Shown: in pieces, positions 7,296-14,773 of the stretch
Numbering within the stretch: the stretch's first letter is position 1
Layout of the letters: every line of letters starts with the position of its first letter
Origin: a virus
DNA: 64,000 nt
Reading direction: 5' to 3' (one strand)
IMG/VR virus record: IMGVR_UViG_3300042396_000691
Location: 1-64,000 of that record
The notes under the pieces: model-generated
Seen by the model: only the letters and a program-made list of their open reading frames with translations
Told to the model about the DNA's origin: nothing
The model's database searches: none
Made by a program: the position numbers and the translations under genes

Positions 7296-7378
7296 ACAAA
7301 GATGCAATGACTTTTATTCTAATATGTTCTTGTGTAATTGGTTTTATTAAAGGTATATTTCCAAGTAGAGGTGACTAA
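7292..7378 (+). CDS. 28-aa membrane peptide
   Basis: AAGGAG before ATG 7292 opens a 28-residue frame with one hydrophobic segment (MTFILICSCVIGFIKGIF, residues 6-23). Its stop overlaps the next start (TAATG), and overlap on both sides supports translation. Tiny membrane peptides of unknown role are common in phage early regions. Confidence 0.55.
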   Translation: MNKDAMTFILICSCVIGFIKGIFPSRGD

Positions 7379-7620
7379 TGACAAAATATAAAGAGAATGA
7401 TGTGGTTGTTTGCAAAACAGCAGAGAATAACTTTGCGATTTACACCTTGGTCAGACCTTGGAAAGTTTATAAAAAATGGCTAGCTGTTGGAGCAGATAAG
7501 AATATTTATCGGGTACATGAAGATGATATTATGGATAAAGATGATCGAGACAATGTTTTAGAGCTAACTAGTTATATTAAAGCATTATCCGAATATTTAT
7601 TTACAAGTAAAGTTTATTAA
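7378..7620 (+). CDS. Unknown 80-aa protein
   Basis: Translation is coupled to the preceding peptide through TAATG. Beta-like N-terminus followed by an acidic turn (DIMDKDDRDNV). Unknown family. Confidence 0.7.
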   Translation: MTKYKENDVVVCKTAENNFAIYTLVRPWKVYKKWLAVGADKNIYRVHEDDIMDKDDRDNVLELTSYIKALSEYLFTSKVY

Positions 7621-7632
7621 AGGAGAACAATC

Positions 7633-7824
7633 ATGACTAATGTATATCTACATCTTGAACAGATTGAAATATTAATTGAGTCTACCACAGTATTACTTAA
7701 GCAAAAACACAATGATAGTCTTCATTTTAAAGACTTTGAGAACACCAGAAAGTCTATAGAAGAAATTAATACTGTGCGAGATATATTGTTTGCAGCAGAA
7801 GAAAGAGAAAGGAGCAGAAACTAA
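7633..7824 (+). CDS. Unknown 63-aa helical protein
   Basis: AAAGGAG precedes the start. It is predicted to be mostly helix, and its stop overlaps the next start (TAATG). Unknown. Confidence 0.7.
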   Translation: MTNVYLHLEQIEILIESTTVLLKQKHNDSLHFKDFENTRKSIEEINTVRDILFAAEERERSRN

Positions 7825-8084
7825 TGAAGTACAATATTTTAGCAAATGGTGAGCTAATAGCTACAATGCGTGGAGATTTTAAGGATGCAAAATCCCCAAT
7901 TCTTCTAGACGATGAAAGCACACCTTACCAAGTAGGCGATTTTAGCCACAGACCAAAAGTTGCTGCCGAGGCTATTCTGCTATGGGAAAGCTCAGTTAAG
8001 GGATCTCGCAGGGTATCTATACTCACAGATGATGAGGGCGAGCGATTTGTACTGGCCGATATTAGTATAGTTGAGGGTGTATAA
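7824..8084 (+). CDS. Unknown 86-aa protein
   Basis: It starts on the stop of the previous gene, whose end carries AAGGAG. An alpha/beta protein with an acidic central loop (LLDDESTPYQVGDF). Unknown family. Confidence 0.7.
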   Translation: MKYNILANGELIATMRGDFKDAKSPILLDDESTPYQVGDFSHRPKVAAEAILLWESSVKGSRRVSILTDDEGERFVLADISIVEGV

Positions 8085-8118
8085 GATAGGGATTTAAACT
8101 TTTTAAAGGAGATATAAA

Positions 8119-8379
8119 ATGACATCAATAGAAGATAAACCTGTTAAAGCTGGAAGAAAAGTAGTTGCAGATAGCGTAATACTTTATAACCTATACAATA
8201 TTGTAGATCGTGTAGAAAATACTATAAAAGAATCAGTTATTAATGTTTACGCAGATAGATATCGTGTAAACATCTGGCAGGGAACGAACAACCCATTCTT
8301 GCCAAAAGCTGGAACTATAGCTGCAAGCTACTTTATATCTGTTGATTCAAGCGGTAAAATAAAGATGTTCAACAACTAG
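8119..8379 (+). CDS. Unknown 86-aa protein
   Basis: AAAGGAG precedes the start. It has basic residues near the N-terminus (KPVKAGRKVV) and alternating strand-like segments. Unknown. Confidence 0.7.
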   Translation: MTSIEDKPVKAGRKVVADSVILYNLYNIVDRVENTIKESVINVYADRYRVNIWQGTNNPFLPKAGTIAASYFISVDSSGKIKMFNN

Positions 8380-8390
8380 AAAGTAATCAG

Positions 8391-8624
8391 ATGAAAATAG
8401 ATGAAGCAATTGCTATGCTTAATCAAGCAAAGGATAGCGGATCAAAAGATGTTATCTTTGCTTTTTGGGAAGCAAAAGAATTTAGTAGAAAAGCAAAGAA
8501 AACATTTACTAATAATCTTGTTTGGTCAAACATAGCTGATTACATACACGACAACATGGACTGGCAGTTTATACATAATGAACTACAAAAAATGATAGAT
8601 AAAATAAAAGTTAAAAATGAGTAA
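8391..8624 (+). CDS. Unknown 77-aa helical protein
   Basis: It starts 11 nt after the previous stop. The ribosome site is weaker than usual (GTAATCAG). Helical, with three Trp. Its last codon lies within promoter copy 8. Unknown. Confidence 0.65.
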   Translation: MKIDEAIAMLNQAKDSGSKDVIFAFWEAKEFSRKAKKTFTNNLVWSNIADYIHDNMDWQFIHNELQKMIDKIKVKNE

Positions 8625-8648
8625 ATATTTTCATGTGACAAACGAATA
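8622..8648 (+). promoter_or_regulatory. Bipartite promoter-like element, copy 8
   Basis: TAAATAT, 14 nt, CGAATA, only 21 nt before the next ATG. Such a short leader limits where transcription can begin. Confidence 0.75.
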
Positions 8649-8669
8649 AGCAAATAGAGAGGGGATGAG

Positions 8670-8873
8670 ATGGAGTTTTGGGAAGAAGAAGTAGCTGATC
8701 ATATCTGTTATATAACAGGTATTACTAAGCAGACTGCTTTTGCAATAATAATGTCAAATAGTTTTATATTTATGCAAGGATGGGCAATGGGCGAATCAGC
8801 ATTAAATATAGCTAACAGGATTTTAAAGGAGTATGTCGATGAAAAAATTAGAAAGTCAAAAACAATTGTTTGA
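8670..8873 (+). CDS. Unknown 67-aa protein
   Basis: GAGAGGGG precedes ATG 8670. A hydrophobic helical middle (TAFAIIMSNSFIFMQGWAM) could contact membrane or pack in a core. It overlaps the next gene by about 35 nt. Unknown. Confidence 0.65.
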   Translation: MEFWEEEVADHICYITGITKQTAFAIIMSNSFIFMQGWAMGESALNIANRILKEYVDEKIRKSKTIV

Positions 8874-9156
8874 AGATGTTTTTGCAGTAGAGCATATCCA
8901 TTCAAGCAAAAAGAAATTGGTTATTCGTACTGATGTGTTTGAAGATGGCATTATCGTGCAGAAGGTATCTGCTAATTGCACAATGCTTTATATCAACGAT
9001 CTTGATTATATGGCTAAGGGAGATGTTCTTGATGGGAGCATTCAGATAATATTTTTCCCAATATCACACAAAGAATTAAATAAAAGATTTAAATTGCTTG
9101 CGGAATGTATTTCAAAAAAGGAGGAACTATGTGGTACGAAGACAGAGAAAATCTAG
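8839..9156 (+). CDS. Unknown 105-aa protein
   Basis: AAAGGAG abuts a first ATG at 8833, so the second in-frame ATG at 8839 is the better start. A mixed alpha/beta protein. It overlaps the next gene by 28 nt. Unknown. Confidence 0.65.
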   Translation: MKKLESQKQLFEDVFAVEHIHSSKKKLVIRTDVFEDGIIVQKVSANCTMLYINDLDYMAKGDVLDGSIQIIFFPISHKELNKRFKLLAECISKKEELCGTKTEKI

Positions 9157-9326
9157 TGGCTCTAGCAAATTACCTTAAGGATGATGGAGAGTGGCGAAAT
9201 TCTAGCACTAAGGAGCATAAGGATGATCCTGTGGGGCGAATGATCTACTTTCTATCTAAGCCTTGGAAGTGGCAAGAAGAGTGGGAAATGTTTCAGAAAA
9301 CTAAAGAACTTACTAGGAGTAATTAA
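9129..9326 (+). CDS. Unknown 65-aa Trp-rich protein
   Basis: A strong AAGGAGG precedes ATG 9129. The protein is short but has six Trp and is highly charged (FLSKPWKWQEEWEMF near the C-terminus). Unknown. Confidence 0.7.
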   Translation: MWYEDRENLVALANYLKDDGEWRNSSTKEHKDDPVGRMIYFLSKPWKWQEEWEMFQKTKELTRSN

Positions 9327-9328
9327 AT

Positions 9329-9574
9329 ATGAGCCAGCAAATTGAACAGCTAACTAAAGAAGAAGATTTCCCAATACACATTAGGGAAACACAAATTTAT
9401 CATCACTATTCAAAAGACTCTAGGCTTTTAGGTTTAGTTCTTAAGATGGATGCAAAAATGAAGTCTTCGTTGAACACTAAGGCAAACTACTTAGTTTGGA
9501 ACAATGATCAATTTTTAGGACAGTTCTTTACCAATAAAGAAATTGTCGCACAATTAAACTCACAAGGAGCATAG
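9329..9574 (+). CDS. Unknown 81-aa protein
   Basis: TAGGAG in the end of the previous gene precedes the start. A His/Tyr cluster lies near residue 23 (IYHHYSKDSRLLG). Unknown. Confidence 0.7.
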   Translation: MSQQIEQLTKEEDFPIHIRETQIYHHYSKDSRLLGLVLKMDAKMKSSLNTKANYLVWNNDQFLGQFFTNKEIVAQLNSQGA

Positions 9575-9575
9575 C

Positions 9576-9905
9576 ATGAAAAACAGAAGGATTAGTATTA
9601 CATCAAGCATTATCGAAGGTATTGAAAGAATGGTGCATAGTAATTGCATCAATGAAAGTTATGCTGAATTTATTTTGGATTGGATTCAAAATATTAAAAG
9701 ATTTCCAAAGCAAAAATATTTAGATATTCCAAAAGGGTTACGCTTAAAATTAGACATTCTTAATATTCAATACATTGATAAGAATGAAGAAAAAAATGGT
9801 CTTGTATATCATAAAAGTGTTTTAGATGCATTTATGTATATAACTAAAGTTAATGAAAGATATGGGAAAGTAGCTCCAGTTGCTGCTGAAGTTGAACAGG
9901 AATAA
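9576..9905 (+). CDS. Unknown 109-aa helical protein
   Basis: It begins 1 nt after the previous stop, behind AAGGAG. Mostly helical, with a basic N-terminus and an acidic C-terminus (APVAAEVEQE). Unknown. Confidence 0.7.
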   Translation: MKNRRISITSSIIEGIERMVHSNCINESYAEFILDWIQNIKRFPKQKYLDIPKGLRLKLDILNIQYIDKNEEKNGLVYHKSVLDAFMYITKVNERYGKVAPVAAEVEQE

Positions 9906-9936
9906 GTTCGTCTTTTCTAAACTAGGAGGGTTTGTG

Positions 9937-10095
9937 ATGACGATGAGGATTTTAATATGCTTTGCTTCTATCTGTGCGTTTGGGTGCGGAACAATAGAGC
10001 ATAGTGTCTCTACTAGCATTAGTCCATATGACAGTAGAGAAATAGAGAAGGTAAATGTAAGTTTTAAACATTGTTATGTTTTTCCAACAAGGTGA
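9937..10095 (+). CDS. Small predicted lipoprotein
   Basis: AGGAGGG before ATG 9937 opens a 52-residue frame. The N-terminus (MTMRILICFASICAFGCG) has a basic residue, a hydrophobic stretch and a Cys at the expected lipobox position, consistent with a lipoprotein signal, although the residue before the -1 Gly is atypical. The mature part is about 35 residues. Role unknown; exclusion and lysis accessory functions are possibilities only. Confidence 0.6.
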   Translation: MTMRILICFASICAFGCGTIEHSVSTSISPYDSREIEKVNVSFKHCYVFPTR

Positions 10096-10098
10096 TTT

Positions 10099-10356
10099 AT
10101 GCCAATAGAAAAAAATAAGTTTATCTCTAGCGATACTGGATTGATATATTCAATGTCTAAACCTAAATGGAAAAAGTATTTAAAACTAATGCTTGCCCAT
10201 AAGTTGTCTTTGTTAAAGAAAAAACAATTACCAAGGCCAGAAATAAAAAAGGAGGACATTAAATTAATTGCGTATAATGTATTTGATATTGATAAATTGA
10301 TGCTGGATGACTGTATAGATACTGTGAAATCAGAACTTTTAAAACTAGGAAAATAA
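10099..10356 (+). CDS. Unknown 85-aa protein
   Basis: It starts 3 nt after the previous stop (AAGGTG site). Basic N-terminal half (KPKWKKYLKLMLAHKLSLLK), then an acidic half. One base separates it from the next gene. Unknown. Confidence 0.65.
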   Translation: MPIEKNKFISSDTGLIYSMSKPKWKKYLKLMLAHKLSLLKKKQLPRPEIKKEDIKLIAYNVFDIDKLMLDDCIDTVKSELLKLGK

Positions 10357-10357
10357 A

Positions 10358-10579
10358 ATGAAAATGTATTTAGTTAATGGTTACAAAGATGCTACTATCA
10401 GAGCAGGATTTTTAGAAAAAGAGTGGACTAGTAAATCTGGAAAGAAGCTAGTAACACTTAAAATACTTGATCACTACAAGGAACATTCAACAGTTTTTAG
10501 GACATATCATCGTGATAAGTTATCTGTAATGAAAGTTCTTGATGTTGATGATGATTTATTAGCAAAGGAGAAGAAATGA
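10358..10579 (+). CDS. Unknown 73-aa protein
   Basis: An alpha/beta protein with a Lys-rich middle, overlapping the next start by 4 nt (ATGA). Unknown. Confidence 0.65.
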   Translation: MKMYLVNGYKDATIRAGFLEKEWTSKSGKKLVTLKILDHYKEHSTVFRTYHRDKLSVMKVLDVDDDLLAKEKK

Positions 10580-10848
10580 GCAATTTAAGCGGATGGAAAC
10601 AAAACAGAAGCATTACACCAGAAGAGTTTGTAAAAGCTTTTACCGAAAATGATACCTATGAGGCAATTGCAACAAAGCTAAACATTAGCGTATCAGCAGT
10701 AAGGAACAGGGCTTATGCTTTAAAACGATCTGGTGTTAACTTAAATACTAGCAAGAAGAAAGCCAGCGGTTCTTTTTTTGGCTCAAAAAAACTTGATGAA
10801 AAAAATGTTTTAGAGCTAAATAAAATCATCGATGACTCGAATAAGTAA
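10576..10848 (+). CDS. Small helix-turn-helix protein
   Basis: 90 residues. Residues about 30-52 (YEAIATKLNISVSAVRNRAY) have the spacing of a helix-turn-helix: a helix ending in Leu, then NISVSAV as turn and recognition helix. That is the layout of small phage transcription regulators and MerR/sigma-like HTH motifs. It is preceded by AAAGGAG and overlaps the previous gene (ATGA). It lies at the end of the early gene block, and promoter copy 9 is embedded in its last codons, so it could regulate that promoter (inference). Confidence 0.65.
   Translation: MSNLSGWKQNRSITPEEFVKAFTENDTYEAIATKLNISVSAVRNRAYALKRSGVNLNTSKKKASGSFFGSKKLDEKNVLELNKIIDDSNK
10817..10843 (+). promoter_or_regulatory. Bipartite promoter-like element, copy 9
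   Basis: TAAATAA, 14 nt, CGAATA, wholly inside the 3' end of the helix-turn-helix gene. Keeping both halves and the exact spacing inside coding sequence argues for selection on the element. Confidence 0.7.
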
Positions 10849-10863
10849 TTGTAATAATTGTAT

Positions 10864-10881
10864 GGGGCTAGAAATAGCCCC
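10864..10881 (+). promoter_or_regulatory. GGGGCTA-GAAA-TAGCCCC leader hairpin
   Basis: A perfect 7-bp stem is capped by a GAAA tetraloop (GNRA type). It is followed by CAAAATACC rather than a T-run, so a terminator is unlikely. It lies between promoter copy 9 and the gene at 10902, the same arrangement as the hairpin at 3234. Confidence 0.75.
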
Positions 10882-10901
10882 AAAATACCAAGGAGGAAAA
10901 A

Positions 10902-11162
10902 ATGGACTTCAAAAAAATTGCAAAAAAGAATGTTAAAGATTTTATTCAATCTGTAGATCAGTTCCATTCGTGTGCGGATAATTTATTGCACCTCTTGAAA
11001 AGTGTAAGGTCATCGTTAAAAAATAATGAGACATGTTTTAATATTATGGAAGTACAATCTAATGTTGAAACATTAAATACCTTTATGGTTAACATGAATA
11101 GATTTTATGATAGAGTTGAATTTATTGAAGAACTAGAATTCGAAAAGGCGTTTCAAAAATGA
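10902..11162 (+). CDS. Unknown 86-aa helical protein
   Basis: AAGGAGG precedes the start. All-helical by eye, with a basic first 15 residues (DFKKIAKKNVKDF). Its stop overlaps the next start (ATGA), so it is coupled to the Thr-rich gene. Unknown. Confidence 0.7.
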   Translation: MDFKKIAKKNVKDFIQSVDQFHSCADNLLHLLKSVRSSLKNNETCFNIMEVQSNVETLNTFMVNMNRFYDRVEFIEELEFEKAFQK

Positions 11163-11791
11163 CTTTTAGATATCAAAGTTTTATCAGCTTTATAGCTTAT
11201 GAAAACATAGAGCCTCTTGCACAATTAAAGTTAAAATATTCTGCTAACTACGAAGATAGTCCAATAATGGCAAACTATGAAAATAAAGTAGAATATTTTT
11301 ATGCGAGACAAATATATTCTGACAATGAAAATTTTGATATGGAAGAATATATTCTTTCTTTGCCAATTGTAAATATTGAAAACTCAAATGAATGCAACAA
11401 TATTATTCAAATATGTTTAAATAGAAAAATAGGTCAACTTGAAAACTATTTGAGAAACCAAGCATTCATGCAAGAAGTTTTTTCAGTTTTACCAACAAGC
11501 ACAACAACCAGTACAACAACTGTTACAAGTACAACTGTTACAACAACACCATGTCCAACAGGTGTACCAAGTAGAATATATTATATAAACGCAACAAATG
11601 TTTGTGCAATTTGTGTAGCAACAAATGAATTTGTATGCAGTCCATATGAAAATTACAATTATGTAAATTGTTTAAATTCAGCAAACAGTATCAATCAAGG
11701 AAACACAGATTGTACAACAACAACAACAACAAGTACAACCACTACAACACTAGCACCAACATCGACTACACCTATAGGGCCACAGGGTTAA
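11159..11791 (+). CDS. Thr-rich, Cys-containing protein
   Basis: 210 residues in three parts: residues 1-110 are globular and acidic; about 115-135 and 187-205 are Thr/Ser runs (such as TTSTTTVTSTTVTTT); between them is a roughly 50-residue Cys-containing module (five Cys). The C-terminus is PIGPQG. Low-complexity Thr linkers flanking a disulfide-like module are typical of extracellular or virion-surface proteins, and Thr runs are common O-glycosylation targets. With many glycosyltransferases nearby this could be a glycosylated structural protein (inference). No signal peptide is seen. Confidence 0.65.
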   Translation: MTFRYQSFISFIAYENIEPLAQLKLKYSANYEDSPIMANYENKVEYFYARQIYSDNENFDMEEYILSLPIVNIENSNECNNIIQICLNRKIGQLENYLRNQAFMQEVFSVLPTSTTTSTTTVTSTTVTTTPCPTGVPSRIYYINATNVCAICVATNEFVCSPYENYNYVNCLNSANSINQGNTDCTTTTTTSTTTTTLAPTSTTPIGPQG

Positions 11792-12259
11792 CTATTGTTT
11801 AGCCATATATTCTTTATGTCTTTTTTCAAATTCAATTATTTTGTCCTTTGGTCCAACATATGTAAATTCTTCTTTTTTATAATGTCTTACGAGGGCTAAA
11901 ACATGCTTTGACAAAAGATTTAAAACTTTTTGTGCATCACTACTAAGTAGAGCATCTGGCCAAACTTCTTGACCCATTAACATCGATAGTCCAAGATCAT
12001 TATTCTCGGCAGTAACAGGATAAAACATAAGACCAAGATTATTTGGCCTTATTTCTTCTCCACCAGGAATTAAGTTTAAGATATATGCACATGACCAATC
12101 TCTACAAATGCTTGGCCTAGTGTCATAAACTCCACAACCACCATGATCTGCTCTATCTTTGCAATTACAAAAGGCTGGCTTGTTAAGCTCTCGAACCTCT
12201 AATATGTTGCAACACACATCACAATTGCCACATGTTTTTTCTACTTGTTTAAGTTCCAT
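11792..12259 (-). CDS. YkgJ-type cysteine-cluster protein
   Basis: 155 residues. The N-terminal half carries the YkgJ/UPF0153 pattern: C10, C13, C16-C17, then C31, C33, C42, and TRPSICRDWSC (C52, C57). Family members are thought to bind zinc or an iron-sulfur centre; their reaction is not established. Here the cluster is complete, followed by about 95 residues of alpha/beta sequence. It is one of few - strand genes in this half and ends directly against the convergent Thr-rich gene. ATG start with a weak AAGG site. Confidence 0.75.
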   Translation of the reverse strand: MELKQVEKTCGNCDVCCNILEVRELNKPAFCNCKDRADHGGCGVYDTRPSICRDWSCAYILNLIPGGEEIRPNNLGLMFYPVTAENNDLGLSMLMGQEVWPDALLSSDAQKVLNLLSKHVLALVRHYKKEEFTYVGPKDKIIEFEKRHKEYMAKQ

Positions 12260-12314
12260 AATTAACCTTGTTTGAATTTGTTTAAAAGTATAATATATAT
12301 AAAAGGAGATAAAT

Positions 12315-12605
12315 ATGAAATGTTTTTTTTCAGCAATTGGTTTTATTTTACTGGCTTGTACATCAAATGCTCAACAGATTATGTACAGACCATTGCAGCA
12401 ACAAGCGTACAGTTACAACAACTATAATAGCTATAATAATACACAAAGGTATTATCCAAGCAATCCTATTCAGAAAACTCCAACTGGATATTTATATTAC
12501 CCATTAACTAATTTGCCACCATTGCAGTCAAGTGGATACACATTACAAAATACTCAGCCGTATATTGGAATGTATTACTATAGTCCTAGTTTATGGTTAC
12601 AATAA
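12315..12605 (+). CDS. Secreted Tyr/Asn/Gln-rich protein
   Basis: 96 residues. An N-terminal signal (MKCFFSAIGFILLACTSNAQ) has both a lipobox-like LLAC and a possible type I site after NAQ. The remainder is low complexity, rich in Tyr, Asn, Gln and Pro, with no globular core evident. An AAAGGAG precedes it, and TATAAT at 12290 suggests a host-type promoter between this gene and the divergent YkgJ gene. Unknown function; exported by inference. Confidence 0.6.
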   Translation: MKCFFSAIGFILLACTSNAQQIMYRPLQQQAYSYNNYNSYNNTQRYYPSNPIQKTPTGYLYYPLTNLPPLQSSGYTLQNTQPYIGMYYYSPSLWLQ

Positions 12606-13352
12606 ATGTTTAACGAAGATGATTTACATAAGTGGAAAAGCTCAAAACCATTTAATCATTTAGTAATAGACAATTTTTTAGAAAGCTCATTGGCTATGCA
12701 AATAGCTGATGAGTTTCCTTCTATTAATGATGACTTTTGGTTTTACTATAACAATGCTGTTGAAGTTAAAAAAGCCTGTGATATGTGGTGTAAGTTTCCA
12801 AAATCAATATATAAAACAATATTTGAATTAACCAGCAAAGAATTTGTAGACTCTTTATCTAATTTAGTTGGTAAACAGGTTTGGGCAGACTATGGGTTAA
12901 ATGGCGGTGGCATACACGCTATGGGCAATTCTGGAAAATTAAACCCACATTTAGACTACAACATACACCCAAAGCTTGGACTACAAAGAAAGATAAATTT
13001 AATAATATACTTAACAAAAGATTGGGATACATCTTGGGGTGGAGCTATAGAGTTATGGTCACACGATGAAGAAAACAATAAACCAAAACAGATAGATGTT
13101 AAAATAGATTGTGTTTTTAATAGGGCATTACTATTTGATACAACTCAAAACTCTTGGCATGGCATATCAGATCAGATCACATGTCCAATCGACAAATCAA
13201 GAAATTCAATAGCAATATACTATGTTTGTGAGCCAGAAATTGGCAGCGAAAATAGGAATAAAGCTTTGTTTGCCCCAACAGAGAACCAAAAGGGAGATAA
13301 GGCAGTTGAAGAACTTATAAGACAAAGACTTTTGGGTAAATACAAAATATAG
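12606..13352 (+). CDS. 2OG-Fe(II) oxygenase
   Basis: 248 residues. It has the iron and cosubstrate signature of the 2-oxoglutarate/Fe(II) dioxygenase fold: H115-x-D117 (NPHLDYN), distal H185 (SWHGIS) and an Arg about 14 residues later (R199) for the 2OG carboxylate, on a double-stranded beta helix. This family (PF13640-like) hydroxylates protein side chains, nucleobases or sugars, and phages carry many. It starts directly at the stop of the secreted gene with no clear ribosome site, suggesting coupling. The substrate is unknown; the nearby Thr-rich protein or the glycans are possibilities. Confidence 0.8.
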   Translation: MFNEDDLHKWKSSKPFNHLVIDNFLESSLAMQIADEFPSINDDFWFYYNNAVEVKKACDMWCKFPKSIYKTIFELTSKEFVDSLSNLVGKQVWADYGLNGGGIHAMGNSGKLNPHLDYNIHPKLGLQRKINLIIYLTKDWDTSWGGAIELWSHDEENNKPKQIDVKIDCVFNRALLFDTTQNSWHGISDQITCPIDKSRNSIAIYYVCEPEIGSENRNKALFAPTENQKGDKAVEELIRQRLLGKYKI

Positions 13353-13379
13353 TAAATATTAATGCACCTTAAGCGAATA
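13353..13379 (+). promoter_or_regulatory. Bipartite promoter-like element, copy 10
   Basis: TAAATAT, 14 nt, CGAATA, overlapping nothing but starting right at the oxygenase stop. The next ATG is 40 nt downstream. Confidence 0.75.
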
Positions 13380-13419
13380 GCTTGTTGTACAAAACATTTA
13401 CTTTTTATAGGAGGATACA

Positions 13420-13821
13420 ATGGAATCAAAAGCACCAATCGAAATCAATGGGGAAAAATATCTGCTGTTTGCAAGCGAAAATGTTAAAAGGCTTTTAAGA
13501 AAGAATAAGGTTGCAGCAGTAACTATTCTTGAAGAGTTCATTAATAAACCATTTACAAAGCTTGGAACATCTAATATTAAGAGAATTGCAGAAACAAACT
13601 TAAACATCTTGAACATTCAAGCAACAGAGTTTGAATCTCAAGAAGAAATCAAATGCTTTATCTTGCATTGTGTTGGTAACTATACGCAAATGTTGCCAAT
13701 ATATCCAAAGAAGTGGTCAGTAATGTTGGAATGTGGACATAAAGCAATATTTGATGAAACAGTTGATTATATCTGTAAAGATCATGTAGTCACATGTTTT
13801 AAGTGCAATAAAAATAATTAA
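13420..13821 (+). CDS. Unknown protein with C-terminal zinc-ribbon-like end
   Basis: 133 residues. The N-terminal 100 residues are helical. The last 30 hold MLECGHKAIF, then C119KDH and TCFKCNK, a plausible C-x-H...C-x2-C metal site. AGGAGG precedes the ATG. First gene after promoter copy 10 and directly upstream of the methyltransferases. Function not recognised. Confidence 0.65.
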   Translation: MESKAPIEINGEKYLLFASENVKRLLRKNKVAAVTILEEFINKPFTKLGTSNIKRIAETNLNILNIQATEFESQEEIKCFILHCVGNYTQMLPIYPKKWSVMLECGHKAIFDETVDYICKDHVVTCFKCNKNN

Positions 13822-13833
13822 TGCTTTTTAATC

Positions 13834-13863
13834 TGTAAGAAAAACGCATACATATTTCTTACA
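13834..13863 (+). promoter_or_regulatory. Leader hairpin of the cytosine methyltransferase gene
   Basis: TGTAAGAAA (13834-13842) is perfectly complementary to TTTCTTACA (13855-13863), with a 12-nt loop. The stem ends 1 nt before the AGGAGG, so it could modulate initiation or bind a regulator. The loop holds a CGCATA that resembles the CGAATA half-site. Confidence 0.65.
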
Positions 13864-13873
13864 AGGAGGTTTG

Positions 13874-14773
13874 ATGTTAAAGGTATATGATATGTTTTCG
13901 GGGATAGGTGGATTTGCTCTAGGATTTCAAAAGGAAGGCTTTGAAATAGCTGCTTTTGCAGAGTTAGATAAGTATCCTTCTGAAGTTTTGGCTAAGAATT
14001 TTCCAAATGTCCCCAACTATGGAGATGTAACAAAAGTAGAGTATGAAAAAGATCAATTCGATTTAATTGTTGGGGGTTTTCCCTGCACAGATATATCTAT
14101 AGCAAGTCAATCAAAGGAGGGCATTTATGGAAAAAGATCATTCTTGTGGAAAGAATTCTTCCGAGCAGTTAGAGATGTTCAACCAAAATACTGTGTCATT
14201 GAAAATGTCTTTATGCTGCTTGGAAGAGGGCTTGAAACGGTGCTACAAGACCTTGCCAGCATCGGGTACGATGCGACTTATACAACGCTCGATGCCCAAT
14301 ACTGTGGAACAGCCCAACGAAGGCGTAGAGTTTACATTTTGGGAGTCCGTGATGGAATCCCCGCCAATAGCGATATATTCGAGTTTGGCCCTCGTAGTAC
14401 TAGAACCTGTCAACAAAGCGTGGAACTTGTCAAAAAAAGCTTTGAATGGAATTTTAAAGAGAGCATGTGGTTCAAAGAAACCTTTGCCTACTTTACTCGC
14501 CAAAGAAGTGATCAATTTGATGAATGCGGAGTCTCGTCAACCTTAACAAAAAGAGATTATAAGTCTTTTACAGATTTAGTAGTCTCTGATGGTAATATAC
14601 GCAGAGTAACGCCTACAGAAAGGCTTCGCCTTATGGGTTTTCATGACCATTGGCATATCCAAGATGCTTCTAATACAGATAAGTATAAATACAATGGTAT
14701 GCATGTGCCTTCGGTTCAATATATAGCAAAATGTTTAAAGGAGTACGAAAGATGTTTGAATTTGCAAAAATAG
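13874..14773 (+). CDS. DNA cytosine-C5 methyltransferase
   Basis: 299 residues from ATG 13874 (a TTG just upstream is in frame but the AGGAGG favours the ATG). It shows the ordered C5 methyltransferase motifs: motif I DMFSGIGGF (residues 6-14, SAM binding), motif IV GGFPC with catalytic Cys71, motif VI ENV (110-112), motif VIII QRRRRVYILGV (149-159), and motif IX/X near RRVTPTERLRLMGF. It transfers a methyl group to cytosine C5 and probably protects phage DNA from restriction or marks it. No partner nuclease is adjacent, so it is an orphan. Bases 14200-14540 are richer in GC than the surroundings, suggesting acquisition. It overlaps the next gene. Confidence 0.93.
   Translation: MLKVYDMFSGIGGFALGFQKEGFEIAAFAELDKYPSEVLAKNFPNVPNYGDVTKVEYEKDQFDLIVGGFPCTDISIASQSKEGIYGKRSFLWKEFFRAVRDVQPKYCVIENVFMLLGRGLETVLQDLASIGYDATYTTLDAQYCGTAQRRRRVYILGVRDGIPANSDIFEFGPRSTRTCQQSVELVKKSFEWNFKESMWFKETFAYFTRQRSDQFDECGVSSTLTKRDYKSFTDLVVSDGNIRRVTPTERLRLMGFHDHWHIQDASNTDKYKYNGMHVPSVQYIAKCLKEYERCLNLQK

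Noticed and set aside
13824-13850. Possible degenerate promoter copy (CGCATA) before the cytosine methyltransferase.
   Set aside because: Both half-sites are changed, and the sequence is better explained as the loop and stem of a hairpin.
14127-14546. A 139-codon open frame inside the cytosine methyltransferase gene.
   Set aside because: It is a shadow in another frame of a well-conserved gene, without its own ribosome site or protein features. The length reflects local base composition.
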